A stretch of DNA of 64,000 nucleotides, taken from Pseudomonas tumuqii. GTDB taxonomy: Bacteria; Pseudomonadota; Gammaproteobacteria; Pseudomonadales; Pseudomonadaceae. The notes beneath the pieces are model-generated. The model had not been told where the DNA came from, made no database searches, and saw nothing but the letters and a program-made list of their open reading frames with translations. The translations under genes were made by a program, and so were the position numbers. The DNA lies in assembly GCF_013184545.1 (NCBI RefSeq), contig NZ_JAAOJA010000005.1, positions 186,001-250,000 on the forward strand, in the 5' to 3' direction. Each line of letters starts with the position of its first letter. Positions within the stretch are counted from its first letter, which is position 1. Positions 41,070 to 53,813 of the stretch are shown piece after piece.

Positions 41070-42062
41070 TCAAAGCGAGGCGCGGATGACCAGCGGACAG
41101 TCCACCCGCTGAGTCCCGGATACGTCGAGGGCCTCGATCAGATGACGCGCGGCGCGCTGGCCGATCTCGTAGTAGGGCAGCTGCACCGTGGTCAGCGGCG
41201 GCAGGAACAGCTCGGCGATGCCGATCATGTTGTCGTAGCCGAGCACGGCGACGTCAGCGGGGATCTTCAGGCCACGGGCCAGCAGCACCTGGTAGGCGCA
41301 GAAGGCGATGCGGTCGTTGCCGCAGATGAGGATGTCGAATTGCGCACGGCCCTCGATGATGTGCCGATCGAGGATCTCCGGCGTCTCACCATAGGCATCA
41401 TGGCTCGAAAGGTCGTATTGCAGCAGGTCCTCGGGCGCCAGACCGAACTCCGCAAAGGCCCGTTGCATGCCTTTCTGGCGCAGTTCCCAGGCCAGGCTCT
41501 GGTTCGGCAGGTTGATGCACAGCGGGCGTCGATAACCCTGGCTCAGGGCGTACCGCACGGCGCGGTATTGCCCCGCTTCGTCATCCGGCACGTAGCTGAC
41601 CAGGCTGCGGTCCTCGGCCAGGCAGTTGGCCAGGATCAGCGGTTTGCTCTTCAGCCGCTCGGGAATGCTCACCCGGCGCAGGCCCATGGCGCTGAAGATC
41701 AGGCCGTCGGGACGGTGCGCGAGCATCAGGTCGATGCTTTGCTCGCTGGGCGGGTCGCTCAGCAGGTTGAGCACGAACACGTTCCAGCCGGCCTGTTGCG
41801 CGGTCCGTTCGATGGACAGCAGCAGCTCGACCGCGAACGGCGTGGTCGCGGTATCCAGCGCGAACACGCCGATGGTTCGGCTCTGCAGGTTGTCGCCGCG
41901 GATCTTGCGTGCCGACATGCTGGGCACGAATTGCAGTTCATCGATGGCGCGGCGCACCCGCTGGTAGGTCTCGGGACTGAGCTTTTCCGGACTGTTGAGC
42001 GCCCGCGAGACCGTCATCAGGGACACGCCGGCCAGCCGTGCAACGTCTTTCACTGAAGTCAT
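41070..42062 (-). CDS. LacI-family regulator of the sucrose locus
   Basis: A 330-residue repressor with an N-terminal helix-turn-helix (VKDVARLAGVSLMTVSRALN), a hinge region and a periplasmic-binding-like sugar domain. The ATG at 42062 is used because the apparent upstream extension begins with TTG. It is the last gene of the minus-strand run SBP-permease-permease-ATPase-GH32-LacI, so it probably represses its own operon. An operator-like palindrome lies before the first gene. Confidence 0.87.
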   Translation of the reverse strand: MTSVKDVARLAGVSLMTVSRALNSPEKLSPETYQRVRRAIDELQFVPSMSARKIRGDNLQSRTIGVFALDTATTPFAVELLLSIERTAQQAGWNVFVLNLLSDPPSEQSIDLMLAHRPDGLIFSAMGLRRVSIPERLKSKPLILANCLAEDRSLVSYVPDDEAGQYRAVRYALSQGYRRPLCINLPNQSLAWELRQKGMQRAFAEFGLAPEDLLQYDLSSHDAYGETPEILDRHIIEGRAQFDILICGNDRIAFCAYQVLLARGLKIPADVAVLGYDNMIGIAELFLPPLTTVQLPYYEIGQRAARHLIEALDVSGTQRVDCPLVIRASL

Positions 42063-42159
42063 GCAAAGCAACCAGGCAGGGTGAGTCGCGAATCATGCCA
42101 CAGCGCCGCCGCCTGCCGCGACGGGCAACCGGAGGCGGTCGCAGCAGGCGCGCGTTGGT

Positions 42160-43670
42160 TCAAAGGCTGTCCACCCACCCCGAGGCCAGGTGCCAGGCCT
42201 GGCGGATCGCGACACGCCCGCTGCCCGCGCCGAACAGCTTCAGCCCCAGGCTGTCCGGCTGCGGGTAGATGCGGCTGCTGAGGCTGAAGCTGCCGTCTGC
42301 GGCGAACACCTCGATGGAGGAGCGGTCGAGGAACAGCCGCAGCAGCAGGGGTTCCCGGGCGGGCGCCAGCGTCACGCTGCGCTGACCGCCGACCCCCGCG
42401 CCCGAGCCGCTGCGGTCGAGCACCAGGCGCTGCAGCTGCGCGTCGTAGTAGAGCAGGGTCTGCTCCTGGCCATCGGCGCTGCAGCGCAAGGCGATGCCCA
42501 GACGCCCGTCGCGGCAGTCGGCCAGATCCAGTTGCAGCTCGAGTTCCAGCCGGTCGCCGCTCAACGCGGCAAGCGCGCAGCTGCCCGAGCCGTCCCAGCA
42601 GAGCGCGCCGTCCGCCAGCAAGGGGGCTTGGCGCAGGGCCGCGAGTTCGCGTGCGGGGTAGCTGTGCAGGCGCTCCCCATGCAGTTGCAGTTCGCGCGGA
42701 ACACCGAGCATGCCGCACCAGTGTTGGGCCTGGCTCGGCATCGGGCTGTCCCACATGTCCAGCCAGGCCCAGAGCAGACGCCGGCCGTCGGAGGCCAGCA
42801 GGGTCTGCGCGGCGTAGAAATCGTGGCCGTTGTCCAGCTCGATAAAGGGCCCGCCAGTGAAGTGCCAATCGTTGTCGAGCTGGCCGACCCGGTAGCCGGT
42901 CTGGAACTTGTTCAGCCGCTCGAAACCCTCAGGCTGCATGCCCTGGGGGGAATACAGCAGCACGTCCTGGCCATCCAGGCGGAACAGGTCCGGGCACTCC
43001 CACATATAGCCGTCGCCCTCGCCGCCGCGGCTCACGTAGGCGAGGAACTCCCAGGTGCGCAGGTCGCTGGAGCGGTACAGCGGCAGCAGCGGCACGTCGC
43101 CCAGGCGCGCGCCGGCGATCAGGTACCAGTACTCGCCTTCGCGCCAGACCTTGGGGTCGCGAAAATGCATGATCGCGGCATCCGGGGCGGCGTCGATGAC
43201 CACCCCCTGCTTGGCGAAGTGCACGCCGTCGTCGCTGGTGGCCAGGCACTGGACCTGGCGGATGCTGCGCTCGTCGCCCACCTCGCCGAGCCAGGTATGC
43301 CCGGTGTAGAGCAGCGCCAGGCTGTCGCCGCAGACCACGGCGCTGCCGGAGAAGCAGCCGTGCCGGTCGAAGTCGTCGCCCGGTTGCAGGGCGATGGGCA
43401 GGTGCTGCCAATGCACCAGGTCGCGGCTCTTGGCGTGCCCCCAGTACATCGGCCCCCAGCTCGGATCGAAGGGGTGGTGTTGATAGAACACATGGTATTC
43501 GCCGCGAAAGTACACCACGCCGTTCGGGTCGTTCATCCAGCCGGTTTTGGGGGCGAGGTGATAACCGGGCCGATAATCGGGCGTCAGGAGGGCGCTGCCC
43601 TCGCTCAGCGGGCGCTGGGCGAGGTCGAGGAAAACAGGCATGCAATTACTCGTTGGCGTCGTGAAGTGGC

Positions 43671-43674
<4 letters not shown>
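42160..43674 (-). CDS. Cytoplasmic GH32 sucrose hydrolase
   Basis: A 504-residue glycoside hydrolase family 32 enzyme. The nucleophile D49 is in WMNDPNG (46-52), the stabilising acid in FRDP (171-174) and the acid/base E226 in WECPD (225-229). There is no signal peptide, so it works on imported sucrose, giving glucose and fructose. Sucrose-6-phosphate as substrate is less likely because uptake here is by an ABC system, not a PTS. Its ATG overlaps the ATPase stop as ATGA with AGGG upstream. Confidence 0.9.
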
Positions 43675-44804
<1,130 letters not shown>

Positions 44805-44829
44805 GCTGTTGTTCCTTGTTCTTGTGGGG

Positions 44830-45672
44830 TCAGCCCTTGAGCGCGCCGGTGGTGAGGCCGGAGACGATGCGCCGCTGGAACACCAGCACCAGCAGCACCA
44901 GGGGCACGGTGACCATGACCGAGGCGGCCATCAGCAGGCCCCAGGGCAGCTCGTGCTGGCTGCCGCCGGAAATCAGCGCGATCGCCACTGGCACCGTGCG
45001 TTCCTGGTCAGTCAGGGTGAAGGTCAGGGCGAAGAGGAACTCGTTCCAGGCGGCGATGAACGCCAGCAGGCCGGTGGTCACCAGCGCCGGCCAGAGCAGC
45101 GGCAGCAGCACCCGGGTGAGCGCCACCCAGGGCGAAGCGCCGTCCATGATCGCCGCCTCTTCCAGTTCGCCGGGCAGTTGCCCGATAAAGGTGGTCAGCA
45201 CCCAGACGGTGAACGGCAGGGTGAAGATGGTGTAGCTGAGGATCAGCGCCCAGGCGCTGTTGTACAGACCGAGGGCGCGGATCACCTCGAACAGCCCGGA
45301 GAGCACCGCGACCTGGGGGAACATCGACACGCCCAGCACCAGCAGCAGCACCGTGGCGCGGCCGCGGAACTTGACCCGGCCCAGGGCGTAGGCGGCGGTC
45401 AGGCTGAGGAACAGCGCCAGCGCCACCACGCAGACGGCGACGAACACCGAGTTGCCGATGGCCTGCAGGAACGACGCCTGCTGCAGCACCGCGGCGTAGT
45501 TGGAGAAGTCCGGCTTATCGAGCCAGTAGCTCACCTGGAACAAGGCGCTGGACGGCTTCAGCGAGGTCAGCACGGCGTAGTAGAAGGGGAATACCGCGTA
45601 CAGCAGCAGTACCCCGATCGCGCCGCAGAAGCCCAGGCGCAGCAATGCTTTTTTCAGTAGACGCAGGTTCAT
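44830..45672 (-). CDS. ABC sugar importer permease, MalG type
   Basis: A 280-residue inner-membrane permease with six hydrophobic segments and the ATPase-contact loop EEAAIMDGASPWVALTRVLLP (EAA motif). The ATG overlaps the stop of the other permease by ATGA. A longer in-frame reading upstream belongs to a shadow frame of that gene. Confidence 0.93.
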   Translation of the reverse strand: MNLRLLKKALLRLGFCGAIGVLLLYAVFPFYYAVLTSLKPSSALFQVSYWLDKPDFSNYAAVLQQASFLQAIGNSVFVAVCVVALALFLSLTAAYALGRVKFRGRATVLLLVLGVSMFPQVAVLSGLFEVIRALGLYNSAWALILSYTIFTLPFTVWVLTTFIGQLPGELEEAAIMDGASPWVALTRVLLPLLWPALVTTGLLAFIAAWNEFLFALTFTLTDQERTVPVAIALISGGSQHELPWGLLMAASVMVTVPLVLLVLVFQRRIVSGLTTGALKG

Positions 45673-46637
45673 CAGCGCACCTCCATCTGGCGGCGGCCGA
45701 GATAGAGGTAGAGCACGGCGATCACCGCGACAATCAGGAACAGCAGGGTCGAGGCGGCGCTGCCGTAGCCGACGTCCTGAAATTCCACCAGTTGCTGGCG
45801 GGCGTAGATCGACATGCTCATGGTCGATGACGAGTTCGAGGTCAGCACGTAGATGACGTCGAACACCCGCAGCGAGTCGAGGATGCGGAAGATCGCCGCC
45901 ACCAGCAGCGCGGGCATCAGCAGCGGCAGGGTGACCCGCCAGAACACCTTGAGCGGGTGCACGCCGTCGACCCGGGCCGCCTCGTAGCAATCGCCCGGCA
46001 GCATCTGCAAGGCGGCCAGCATCAGCAGCGCGACGAAGGGCACGGTCTTCCACACATCGACCATGATCACCGCCCACATCGACAGGCTGGCGTCGGCGGT
46101 CCAGGCCAGGGGCGCGTCGATCAGGCCGAGGCCGAGCATCAGGTGGTTGATGATGCCGAACTGGTCGTTGAGCATCCACGCCCAGATCTTCGCCGAGACG
46201 ATGGTGGGAATCGCCCAGGGGATCAGGATCATCGCGCGCACCAGGGCCCGCCCGGTGAACTGCACGTTGAGCAGCAGGGCCACGGCCAGGCCGATGCTGA
46301 TCTCCAGGCCGACCGACACCAGGGTGAAGTGCAGGGTGTTGCGCACCGCCTGCCACCACAGCGGGTCGACCAGGATGCCGGTCCAGACATCGCCATCGCG
46401 CGCCAGGTAGTTGCTCAGGCCGACGAAAGCCCCGGCCCCGGCGTCGCTCAGGCTGGTATCGGTGAGGCTGAACCAGAAGGTGCGCAGCAACGGCCAGCCG
46501 GCCACCAGCAGCAGGCACAGCAGCATCGGCGTCAGAAACAGCCAGGCGGCCCGCACGCGGCGACGCTGCACGGGCGTTTCCTTGACGGCCAGGAGCTCGT
46601 CGTAGAACGGCTGGGCTCGGGAGATAGAGCTAGTCAT
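45672..46637 (-). CDS. ABC sugar importer permease, MalF type
   Basis: A 321-residue permease with about six membrane segments and an EAA-type loop YEAARVDGVHPLKVFWRVTLP. The N-terminal extension before the first helix is typical of the MalF partner in CUT1 importers. It lies between the binding protein and the second permease in the same operon. Confidence 0.93.
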   Translation of the reverse strand: MTSSISRAQPFYDELLAVKETPVQRRRVRAAWLFLTPMLLCLLLVAGWPLLRTFWFSLTDTSLSDAGAGAFVGLSNYLARDGDVWTGILVDPLWWQAVRNTLHFTLVSVGLEISIGLAVALLLNVQFTGRALVRAMILIPWAIPTIVSAKIWAWMLNDQFGIINHLMLGLGLIDAPLAWTADASLSMWAVIMVDVWKTVPFVALLMLAALQMLPGDCYEAARVDGVHPLKVFWRVTLPLLMPALLVAAIFRILDSLRVFDVIYVLTSNSSSTMSMSIYARQQLVEFQDVGYGSAASTLLFLIVAVIAVLYLYLGRRQMEVR

Positions 46638-46654
46638 GGCGATTCCTTGGCGGT

Positions 46655-47929
46655 TTACCAGTGGCGGCGCTTGATGCGCTTGAGGTCGTTGCCCAGCTCG
46701 GTCACCGCCTGATCGACAGGGGCCGCGCCGGAGAGCATGCCGTGCACGCGGTCGAACAGCGCATTGGAAACCCGTGGGTAGCGGTCGGCGGTGACCGCCG
46801 CCGGGCGCATCACGCCATCCGCGAGAATAGTGCGCAGCTGGCTGTAATACGGCATGGCCGCGAGCAGCTCGGGGTCGTCGTAGAGCGACTCGATCACCGG
46901 GTTATAGGCGCCGACCAGGGCCCGGTGCTTCTGTTGCTGGGCGCTGGTCAGGTAGGCCACCAGCTCGCCGGCGAGCTTGGGCTCGGCGCTGTAGCGCGAC
47001 ACCGACAAGCCCCAGCCGCCGAGGGTCGAGGCGTGCTTGCCGTTTTCGCCGCCTTTGGGCAGCGGGGCAATCCCGACCTGGTCCTTTATCGCGCTGTCCG
47101 GGCTCTGCACCAGGGCCCAGGCGTAGGGCCAGTTGCGCATGAACAGCGCATTGCCGGACTGGAACACGCCACGGCCTTCTTCTTCAGTGTAATTGAGCAC
47201 GCCGGGTGGAGAGATGTCGCCCACCCAGCTCTTGGCCAGGGTCAGCGCGGTGCGCGTGGCCTGGCTGTCGACCTGGATATTGCCCTGGGCATCGATCAAG
47301 TCGCCGCCCGGCTGGCTGCCGATCCACTCCAGGGCGTTGCAGGTCAGGCCCTCGTAGGCGCGGCCCTGGAACACATAACCCCACAGATTGGCGTTGCCGG
47401 CGTCGCGCTCGGCCTGCTGGATCTCGCGGGCGGTGACGGTCAGCTCGTCCCAGGTTTGCGGCACCGGTTTACCGTGCTTTTCCAGCAGATCCTGGCGGTA
47501 ATACAGCAGACCAGAATCGGTGAACCAGGGCATGCTCACCAGCCGCCCGTCGACCGTGGCGTTATCCAGCTGCGCCTGGAAATAGCCCTGGGTGGCGTTG
47601 GCCGGCAGCACCTCGCGCAGATCCAGCAAATGGTTGGCGAGCATGCCCGGCCAGACCACGTCGATCTGAATGATGTCGATGTCGGCCGATTGGGCGCTGA
47701 GAATCTGCTGATAGAAGGACAGCCGCTCGGTCGCCGAGTTGGGCGTCGACACCACCTCGACGGTGTGGCCGGTCTGTTTCGACCAGGCCTCGACGCCGTC
47801 CTTGCATAGCTGCAATTCCGCACCCACGGCGCCGCAGGAAATGGTCAGGTTGGCCGCGCCGGCCAGCGCGGGCAGCCCGCTGCAGATCGCCAGCAACGCC
47901 AGGGGGAGAACCGCTTTCAGTCTTGACAT
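46655..47929 (-). CDS. ABC sugar-binding protein (CUT1, family 1)
   Basis: A 424-residue periplasmic binding protein with a signal peptide (about residues 1-25, ending ALAGAA). The mature protein shows the extracellular solute-binding family 1 fold, for example LWGYVFQGRAYEGLTCNALEW and the C-terminal APVDQAVTELGNDL. It begins the minus-strand sucrose operon. The LacI-type operator candidate lies 30 bases before its start. Confidence 0.92.
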   Translation of the reverse strand: MSRLKAVLPLALLAICSGLPALAGAANLTISCGAVGAELQLCKDGVEAWSKQTGHTVEVVSTPNSATERLSFYQQILSAQSADIDIIQIDVVWPGMLANHLLDLREVLPANATQGYFQAQLDNATVDGRLVSMPWFTDSGLLYYRQDLLEKHGKPVPQTWDELTVTAREIQQAERDAGNANLWGYVFQGRAYEGLTCNALEWIGSQPGGDLIDAQGNIQVDSQATRTALTLAKSWVGDISPPGVLNYTEEEGRGVFQSGNALFMRNWPYAWALVQSPDSAIKDQVGIAPLPKGGENGKHASTLGGWGLSVSRYSAEPKLAGELVAYLTSAQQQKHRALVGAYNPVIESLYDDPELLAAMPYYSQLRTILADGVMRPAAVTADRYPRVSNALFDRVHGMLSGAAPVDQAVTELGNDLKRIKRRHW

Positions 47930-47960
47930 AAAAACCTCTTCATTCTTGTTTTTTTGTTGA

Positions 47961-47976
47961 AGATAACGTTAACATC
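47961..47976. promoter_or_regulatory. Candidate LacI-family operator
   Basis: ATAACGTTAACAT contains an almost perfect dyad centred on CG, close to TGTTAACGTTAACA. It lies in the 167-base divergent gap between the binding-protein gene and the porin gene, where one repressor dimer could control both directions. Confidence 0.6.
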
Positions 47977-48075
47977 GCTAATATAACAGCACATCCGCAG
48001 ATGTACACCCCCATTTCCCCGCTGCCCGGAGATTTCCCGATCACCGGATTGAGGGCGGACTGGAACACACAATAA

Positions 48076-49686
<1,611 letters not shown>

Positions 49687-49695
49687 CACCCACGC

Positions 49696-49709
49696 CCGTG
49701 GCGCCACGG
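49696..49709. repeat. Perfect 14-bp palindrome after the porin gene
   Basis: CCGTGGCGCCACGG is self-complementary along its full length. It lies ten bases past the porin stop, without a T run. It begins the 324-base gap before the fructokinase gene, which otherwise contains short GC-rich repeats and the hairpin at 49867-49905. Confidence 0.5.
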
Positions 49710-49866
49710 ACGGCGAAAAAGCCCAAGGCGCTGCGCCCTGGCCGAGCGCAGCTGTTTTCCAGTGGTCATGTACTCGTTAACTGTTGCATGCATGGGTAGG
49801 GTGCGCCGTGCGCACCAGTGTAGGTCTGGGGCCGAGCGCACGCGGGTAGGTAGGCGCTGAGCGCAG

Positions 49867-49913
49867 CGAAGCCCAACAGGCAGTGACATGTCTCGTTGGG
49901 CTTCGTCGTTTTG
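49867..49913 (+). terminator. Hairpin with T run, GAAGCCCAAC repeat type
   Basis: CGAAGCCCAAC (49867-49877) pairs exactly with GTTGGGCTTCG (49895-49905), followed by TCGTTTTGC. It could terminate transcription from the porin gene. A related copy without the T run is at 53775-53803. Confidence 0.5.
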
Positions 49914-50010
49914 CTCCTCAGGCTACGCCCCCCGGCCCAACGGCTGATCGCCTTGCAACACGCAATGGAGACATAGCCTTGCCAATTATCTGTCGATGTG
50001 GAGACACCCC

Positions 50011-50952
50011 ATGTATCTGGTCTGTGGCGAAGCCCTGTTCGATTTCTTCAGCCTGGCGCCCGGCGCGCGTAGCAGCGAGCTGGCGTTCAAGGCGCTGGCC
50101 GGCGGTTCGCCGTTCAACGTCGCGGTCGGTTTGCGCCGTCTCGGTTGCGATGCGGCGCTGTTCGGCGGGATTTCCAGCGACTACCTCGGCGCCCGCCTGC
50201 GCCGGGTGTTGGCCGAGGAAGGGGTGTGCGGCGATTACCTGATTGCCAGCGATGCGCCGACCACCCTGGCCATGGTCGGCGTGGATGCCCAGGGTTCGCC
50301 GCAGTACTCGTTCCGCGGTGAGGGTTGCGCCGACCGCCAGCTGCGCCTCGAGCATCTGCCCGTACTGGATGCGCGGGTGCGCGGCCTGCATGTCGGCTCC
50401 TATTCGCTGGTGGTCACCCCAGTCGCCGGCACCCTGTTCGAGCTGGTCGGCCGCGAATGCGAGCGGCGTCTGATCAGCCTCGACCCCAACGTGCGGCTCA
50501 ACGTCGAGCCGGATATCGCGCTGTGGCGTCGGCGTATCGAGGCATTTGCCGCCCATGCCCACCTGATCAAGGTCAGCGAGGAGGATCTGCAGTTGCTCTA
50601 CCCGCAGCGCGATCCCCAGGACGTTGCCCGTCAGTGGCTCGGTCAGCGCTGCCAGCTGGTGTGCCTGACCCATGGCGGCGACGGTGCCAGCGTGCACAGC
50701 CGCCGGCACGGCCACTGGTCGGTACCGGCCCGGGCGGTGCAGACCCGCGACACGGTCGGCGCCGGCGATACCTTCCAGGCCGCCTTGCTCGCCTACCTGG
50801 CCCGCCATGGCCTGGACAGCCCGCAAGGGTTGGCCGGGATTTCCCGCGAACAGCTCGACGCCATGCTCAGGCTGGCGGTCGGGGCCGCGGCACTGACCTG
50901 TTCGCGGGTCGGCCCGGACCTGCCCTATGGGCATGAACTCGACGCGTTTTGA
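50011..50952 (+). CDS. PfkB-family fructokinase
   Basis: A 313-residue carbohydrate kinase. The PfkB signature DTVGAGD at 247-253 holds the catalytic base D253, and an N-terminal G-G loop ([17 protein letters not shown]) binds the sugar. GGAGA lies eight bases before the ATG at 50011. In this locus it most likely phosphorylates the fructose freed from sucrose to fructose-6-phosphate for Pgi; it resembles MtlZ/ScrK-type kinases. pgi follows 32 bases later. Confidence 0.9.
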   Translation: MYLVCGEALFDFFSLAPGARSSELAFKALAGGSPFNVAVGLRRLGCDAALFGGISSDYLGARLRRVLAEEGVCGDYLIASDAPTTLAMVGVDAQGSPQYSFRGEGCADRQLRLEHLPVLDARVRGLHVGSYSLVVTPVAGTLFELVGRECERRLISLDPNVRLNVEPDIALWRRRIEAFAAHAHLIKVSEEDLQLLYPQRDPQDVARQWLGQRCQLVCLTHGGDGASVHSRRHGHWSVPARAVQTRDTVGAGDTFQAALLAYLARHGLDSPQGLAGISREQLDAMLRLAVGAAALTCSRVGPDLPYGHELDAF

Positions 50953-50984
50953 TCGACCCGCCCGCCTCGCCCACTGGAGCCGTT

Positions 50985-52649
50985 ATGCCGCACTCTCCCT
51001 CATCCATTGACGTCACCCGCCTGGCCAGTTGGCAGGCTCTCGCCGCGCACCGCGACCAGCTCGACGATTTCAGCCTGCGCCAGGCCTTCGCCGAGGATCC
51101 GCAGCGCTTCGCCACGTTCTCGCTGAACGACTGCGGGCTGTTTCTCGACTACTCGAAGAACCTGATCGACAGCCGCACCCGCGAACTGCTGGTCGGCCTG
51201 GCCAGGGAGGCGGGCCTGGCGCAGGCGATCCGCGATCTGTTCGACGGCGCCCTGGTCAACGCTTCGGAACGGCGCCCGGCCCTGCACACCGCCCTGCGCC
51301 GGCCGATCGGCGACCGGGTATTGGTCGACGGGGTCGACGTGATGCCGGAGGTGCAGCGCGTGCTCAACCGCATGAGCGAGCTGGTCGGCAAGGTGCACAA
51401 CGGCCTGTGGCGCGGCTATACGGAAAAGCCGATCACCGACGTGGTCAATATCGGCATCGGCGGCTCCTTCCTCGGCCCGCAGCTGGTCTCCGAGGCGCTG
51501 CTGCCGTTCGCCCAGCGCGGCGTGCGCTGCCATTACCTGGCCAATATCGACGGCAGCTCGTTCCACGAGCTGGCGGCCAAGCTGCGCGCGGAAACCACCC
51601 TGTTCATCGTCTCGTCGAAGACCTTCAACACCCTGGAAACCCTGAAGAACGCCCAGGCCGCGCGCAGCTGGTACCTGGCCCAGGGCGGCAGCGAGGCCGA
51701 GCTGCATCGGCACTTTATGGCTGTATCGAGCAACCGTGAGGCGGCCATGGCCTTCGGTATCCGCGAGGAGAACATCCTGCCGATGTGGGATTGGGTCGGC
51801 GGGCGCTATTCGCTGTGGTCGGCGATCGGCCTGCCGATCGCCATGTCGATCGGCATCTCCAACTTCAAGGAGCTGCTGGCCGGCGCCTACCGCATGGATG
51901 AGCACTTCCAGAGCGCACCCTTCGAACGCAACATGCCGGTGCTGCTGGCCTTGCTCGGCATCTGGTACGGCAATTTCTGGGGCGCGCAGAGCCAGGCGAT
52001 CCTGCCCTACGACCATTACCTGAGGAACATCACCAAGCACCTGCAGCAGCTGGACATGGAGTCCAACGGCAAGCGCGTGCGCCAGGACGGCAGCCCGGTG
52101 ACCACGGCCAGCGGGCCGGTGATCTGGGGCGGCGTCGGCTGCAACGGCCAGCACGCCTATCACCAGTTGCTGCACCAGGGCACCCAACTGATTCCGGCGG
52201 ATTTCATCGTGCCGGTGAGCAGCTACAACCCGGTCGCCGACCATCACCAGTGGCTGTTCGCCAACTGCCTGTCGCAGAGCCAGGCACTGATGCTCGGCAA
52301 ATCCCGCGACGAAGCCGAGGCCGAGCTGCGCAGCCAGGGCCTCGGCGAAGACCAGGTGCAGCGCCTGGCGCCGCACAAGGTGATCCCCGGCAACCGGCCG
52401 AGCAACACCCTGGTGCTCGAGCGCGTCAGCCCGGGACGCCTGGGCGCCTTGATCGGCCTGTACGAGCACAAGGTGTTCGCCCAGAGCGCGATCTGGGGTA
52501 CCAACGCCTTCGATCAGTGGGGCGTGGAACTGGGCAAGCAGCTGGGCCAGGGCGTGTATGCGCGGCTGGTCGGCAGCGCGAAAGACGCTGCCGAGGACGG
52601 CTCGACCCAGGGCCTGATCGACTTCTTCCGCGGCCGTCATCGCGGCTGA
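50985..52649 (+). CDS. pgi: Glucose-6-phosphate isomerase
   Basis: A 554-residue cytosolic isomerase, the usual length. Substrate-binding stretches [20 protein letters not shown] and [10 protein letters not shown] are intact, as is the C-terminal [12 protein letters not shown] signature. GGAG lies six bases before the ATG at 50985; an upstream TTG is rejected. It converts fructose-6-phosphate from the kinase into glucose-6-phosphate for the Entner-Doudoroff route. Whether a second pgi exists elsewhere is unknown. Confidence 0.96.
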   Translation: MPHSPSSIDVTRLASWQALAAHRDQLDDFSLRQAFAEDPQRFATFSLNDCGLFLDYSKNLIDSRTRELLVGLAREAGLAQAIRDLFDGALVNASERRPALHTALRRPIGDRVLVDGVDVMPEVQRVLNRMSELVGKVHNGLWRGYTEKPITDVVNIGIGGSFLGPQLVSEALLPFAQRGVRCHYLANIDGSSFHELAAKLRAETTLFIVSSKTFNTLETLKNAQAARSWYLAQGGSEAELHRHFMAVSSNREAAMAFGIREENILPMWDWVGGRYSLWSAIGLPIAMSIGISNFKELLAGAYRMDEHFQSAPFERNMPVLLALLGIWYGNFWGAQSQAILPYDHYLRNITKHLQQLDMESNGKRVRQDGSPVTTASGPVIWGGVGCNGQHAYHQLLHQGTQLIPADFIVPVSSYNPVADHHQWLFANCLSQSQALMLGKSRDEAEAELRSQGLGEDQVQRLAPHKVIPGNRPSNTLVLERVSPGRLGALIGLYEHKVFAQSAIWGTNAFDQWGVELGKQLGQGVYARLVGSAKDAAEDGSTQGLIDFFRGRHRG

Positions 52650-52739
52650 TCGGGCAGCGGCGCCTTCGGCAGTGTGCAGCATGGCTCGCACTTCGGCGCG
52701 CAGGTCGAATACCGGTGGTGATCGCCAGGTAGCACAGGC

Positions 52740-52901
52740 ATGCCGACAACCCGGCCACATACCCTGGGCGGGTTATTTCTGCCGTCCGCGCGTTGGCTGG
52801 CGCAACTGGAACGCGAATTGCTGCTGATCGAACAGGCGACCCGTCCGGCGGCCATTGGCTGGGTTCGTGGTGACCCAAGGTGCGCGTCGAGTGTCCAGTA
52901 A
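52740..52901 (+). CDS. Possible small ORF, 53 residues
   Basis: In the 326-base gap between pgi and the carbonic anhydrase gene an ATG opens a 53-residue frame, MPTTRPHTLGGLFLPSARW at its start and ERELLLIEQATRPAAIG in its middle. The ribosome site is weak and I recognise no family. It may be a remnant of a longer gene or chance in high-GC DNA. Nothing else is seen in this gap. Confidence 0.2.
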   Translation: MPTTRPHTLGGLFLPSARWLAQLERELLLIEQATRPAAIGWVRGDPRCASSVQ

Positions 52902-52975
52902 AGGTGCGCAATCTCTGACGCGGGATATTTTCCGAGCCAGGAGGATGCAAGCCCGCAGATATCGAGGTCAGCCCT

Positions 52976-53689
52976 ATGGACAAGCAAGAGCAGCAGAACA
53001 GCCGCGTGGTGGAAAGCGCCGAGGACGCGCTGCGGCATATCATCGAAGGCTTCCAGCGCTTTCGTCAGGAGGTGTTTCCGCAGCAGCAGGCGCTGTTCAA
53101 GAAGCTCGCCCATGAGCAGACGCCACGGGCGATGATCATCACCTGCGCGGATTCGCGCATCGTTCCCGAATTGATCACCCAGAGCGATCCCGGCGACCTG
53201 TTCGTCACCCGCAATGTCGGCAACGTGGTGCCGCCCTACGGGCAGATGATGGGCGGGGTGTCCACCGCCATCGAATACGCGGTGATGGCCCTCGGCGTGC
53301 AGCACATCATCATCTGCGGGCACTCCGACTGCGGCGCGATGAAGGCGGTGCTCAACCCCGAAGAGCTGGAGCGCATGCCGACGGTAAAAGCCTGGCTGCG
53401 CCATGCCGAAGTGGCCAAGATCGTGGTGGCGGACAATTGCGGCTGCGCCGACCACAACACCCTGGGCATCCTCACCGAGGAGAACGTGGTGGCCCAACTC
53501 GACCACCTGCGCACCCATCCCTCGGTGGCCTCGCGCCTGGCCAGCGGTCAGCTGTTCATCCATGGCTGGGTGTACGACATCGAGACCAGCGAGATCAAAG
53601 CCTATGACGCCGAGAAAGGCGAATTCCGCCAGATCGGCGACGGCCCGCTGCCGATGGCCACGCCGCGGCCACGTTATTTGCAGGTCTGA
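52976..53689 (+). CDS. Beta-class carbonic anhydrase
   Basis: A 237-residue enzyme that interconverts CO2 and bicarbonate. The zinc ligands C57, H116 and C119 and the D59-R61 dyad are in CADSR and GHSDCGAM. Matches PA0102 by position and by neighbours, just before the cox operon. It marks the return to conserved Pseudomonas gene order after the sucrose locus. Confidence 0.94.
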   Translation: MDKQEQQNSRVVESAEDALRHIIEGFQRFRQEVFPQQQALFKKLAHEQTPRAMIITCADSRIVPELITQSDPGDLFVTRNVGNVVPPYGQMMGGVSTAIEYAVMALGVQHIIICGHSDCGAMKAVLNPEELERMPTVKAWLRHAEVAKIVVADNCGCADHNTLGILTEENVVAQLDHLRTHPSVASRLASGQLFIHGWVYDIETSEIKAYDAEKGEFRQIGDGPLPMATPRPRYLQV

Positions 53690-53774
53690 CAGCAGGCAGC
53701 TGCTTCGGGCGCCTGTACGGCAGTCGCAATGGGCTACAAATACCAGGTTGGGCCGGGCCGCCGAGGCTGCGAAA

Positions 53775-53803
53775 CGAAGCCCAACAGCATCAACCGGTTG
53801 GGC
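53775..53803. repeat. GAAGCCCAAC inverted repeat
   Basis: CGAAGCCCAAC and GTTGGGC (53797-53803) pair in the 124-base gap between convergent genes. It is a second copy of the arm sequence at 49867-49905. Confidence 0.5.
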
Positions 53804-53813
53804 CTGATGACGC

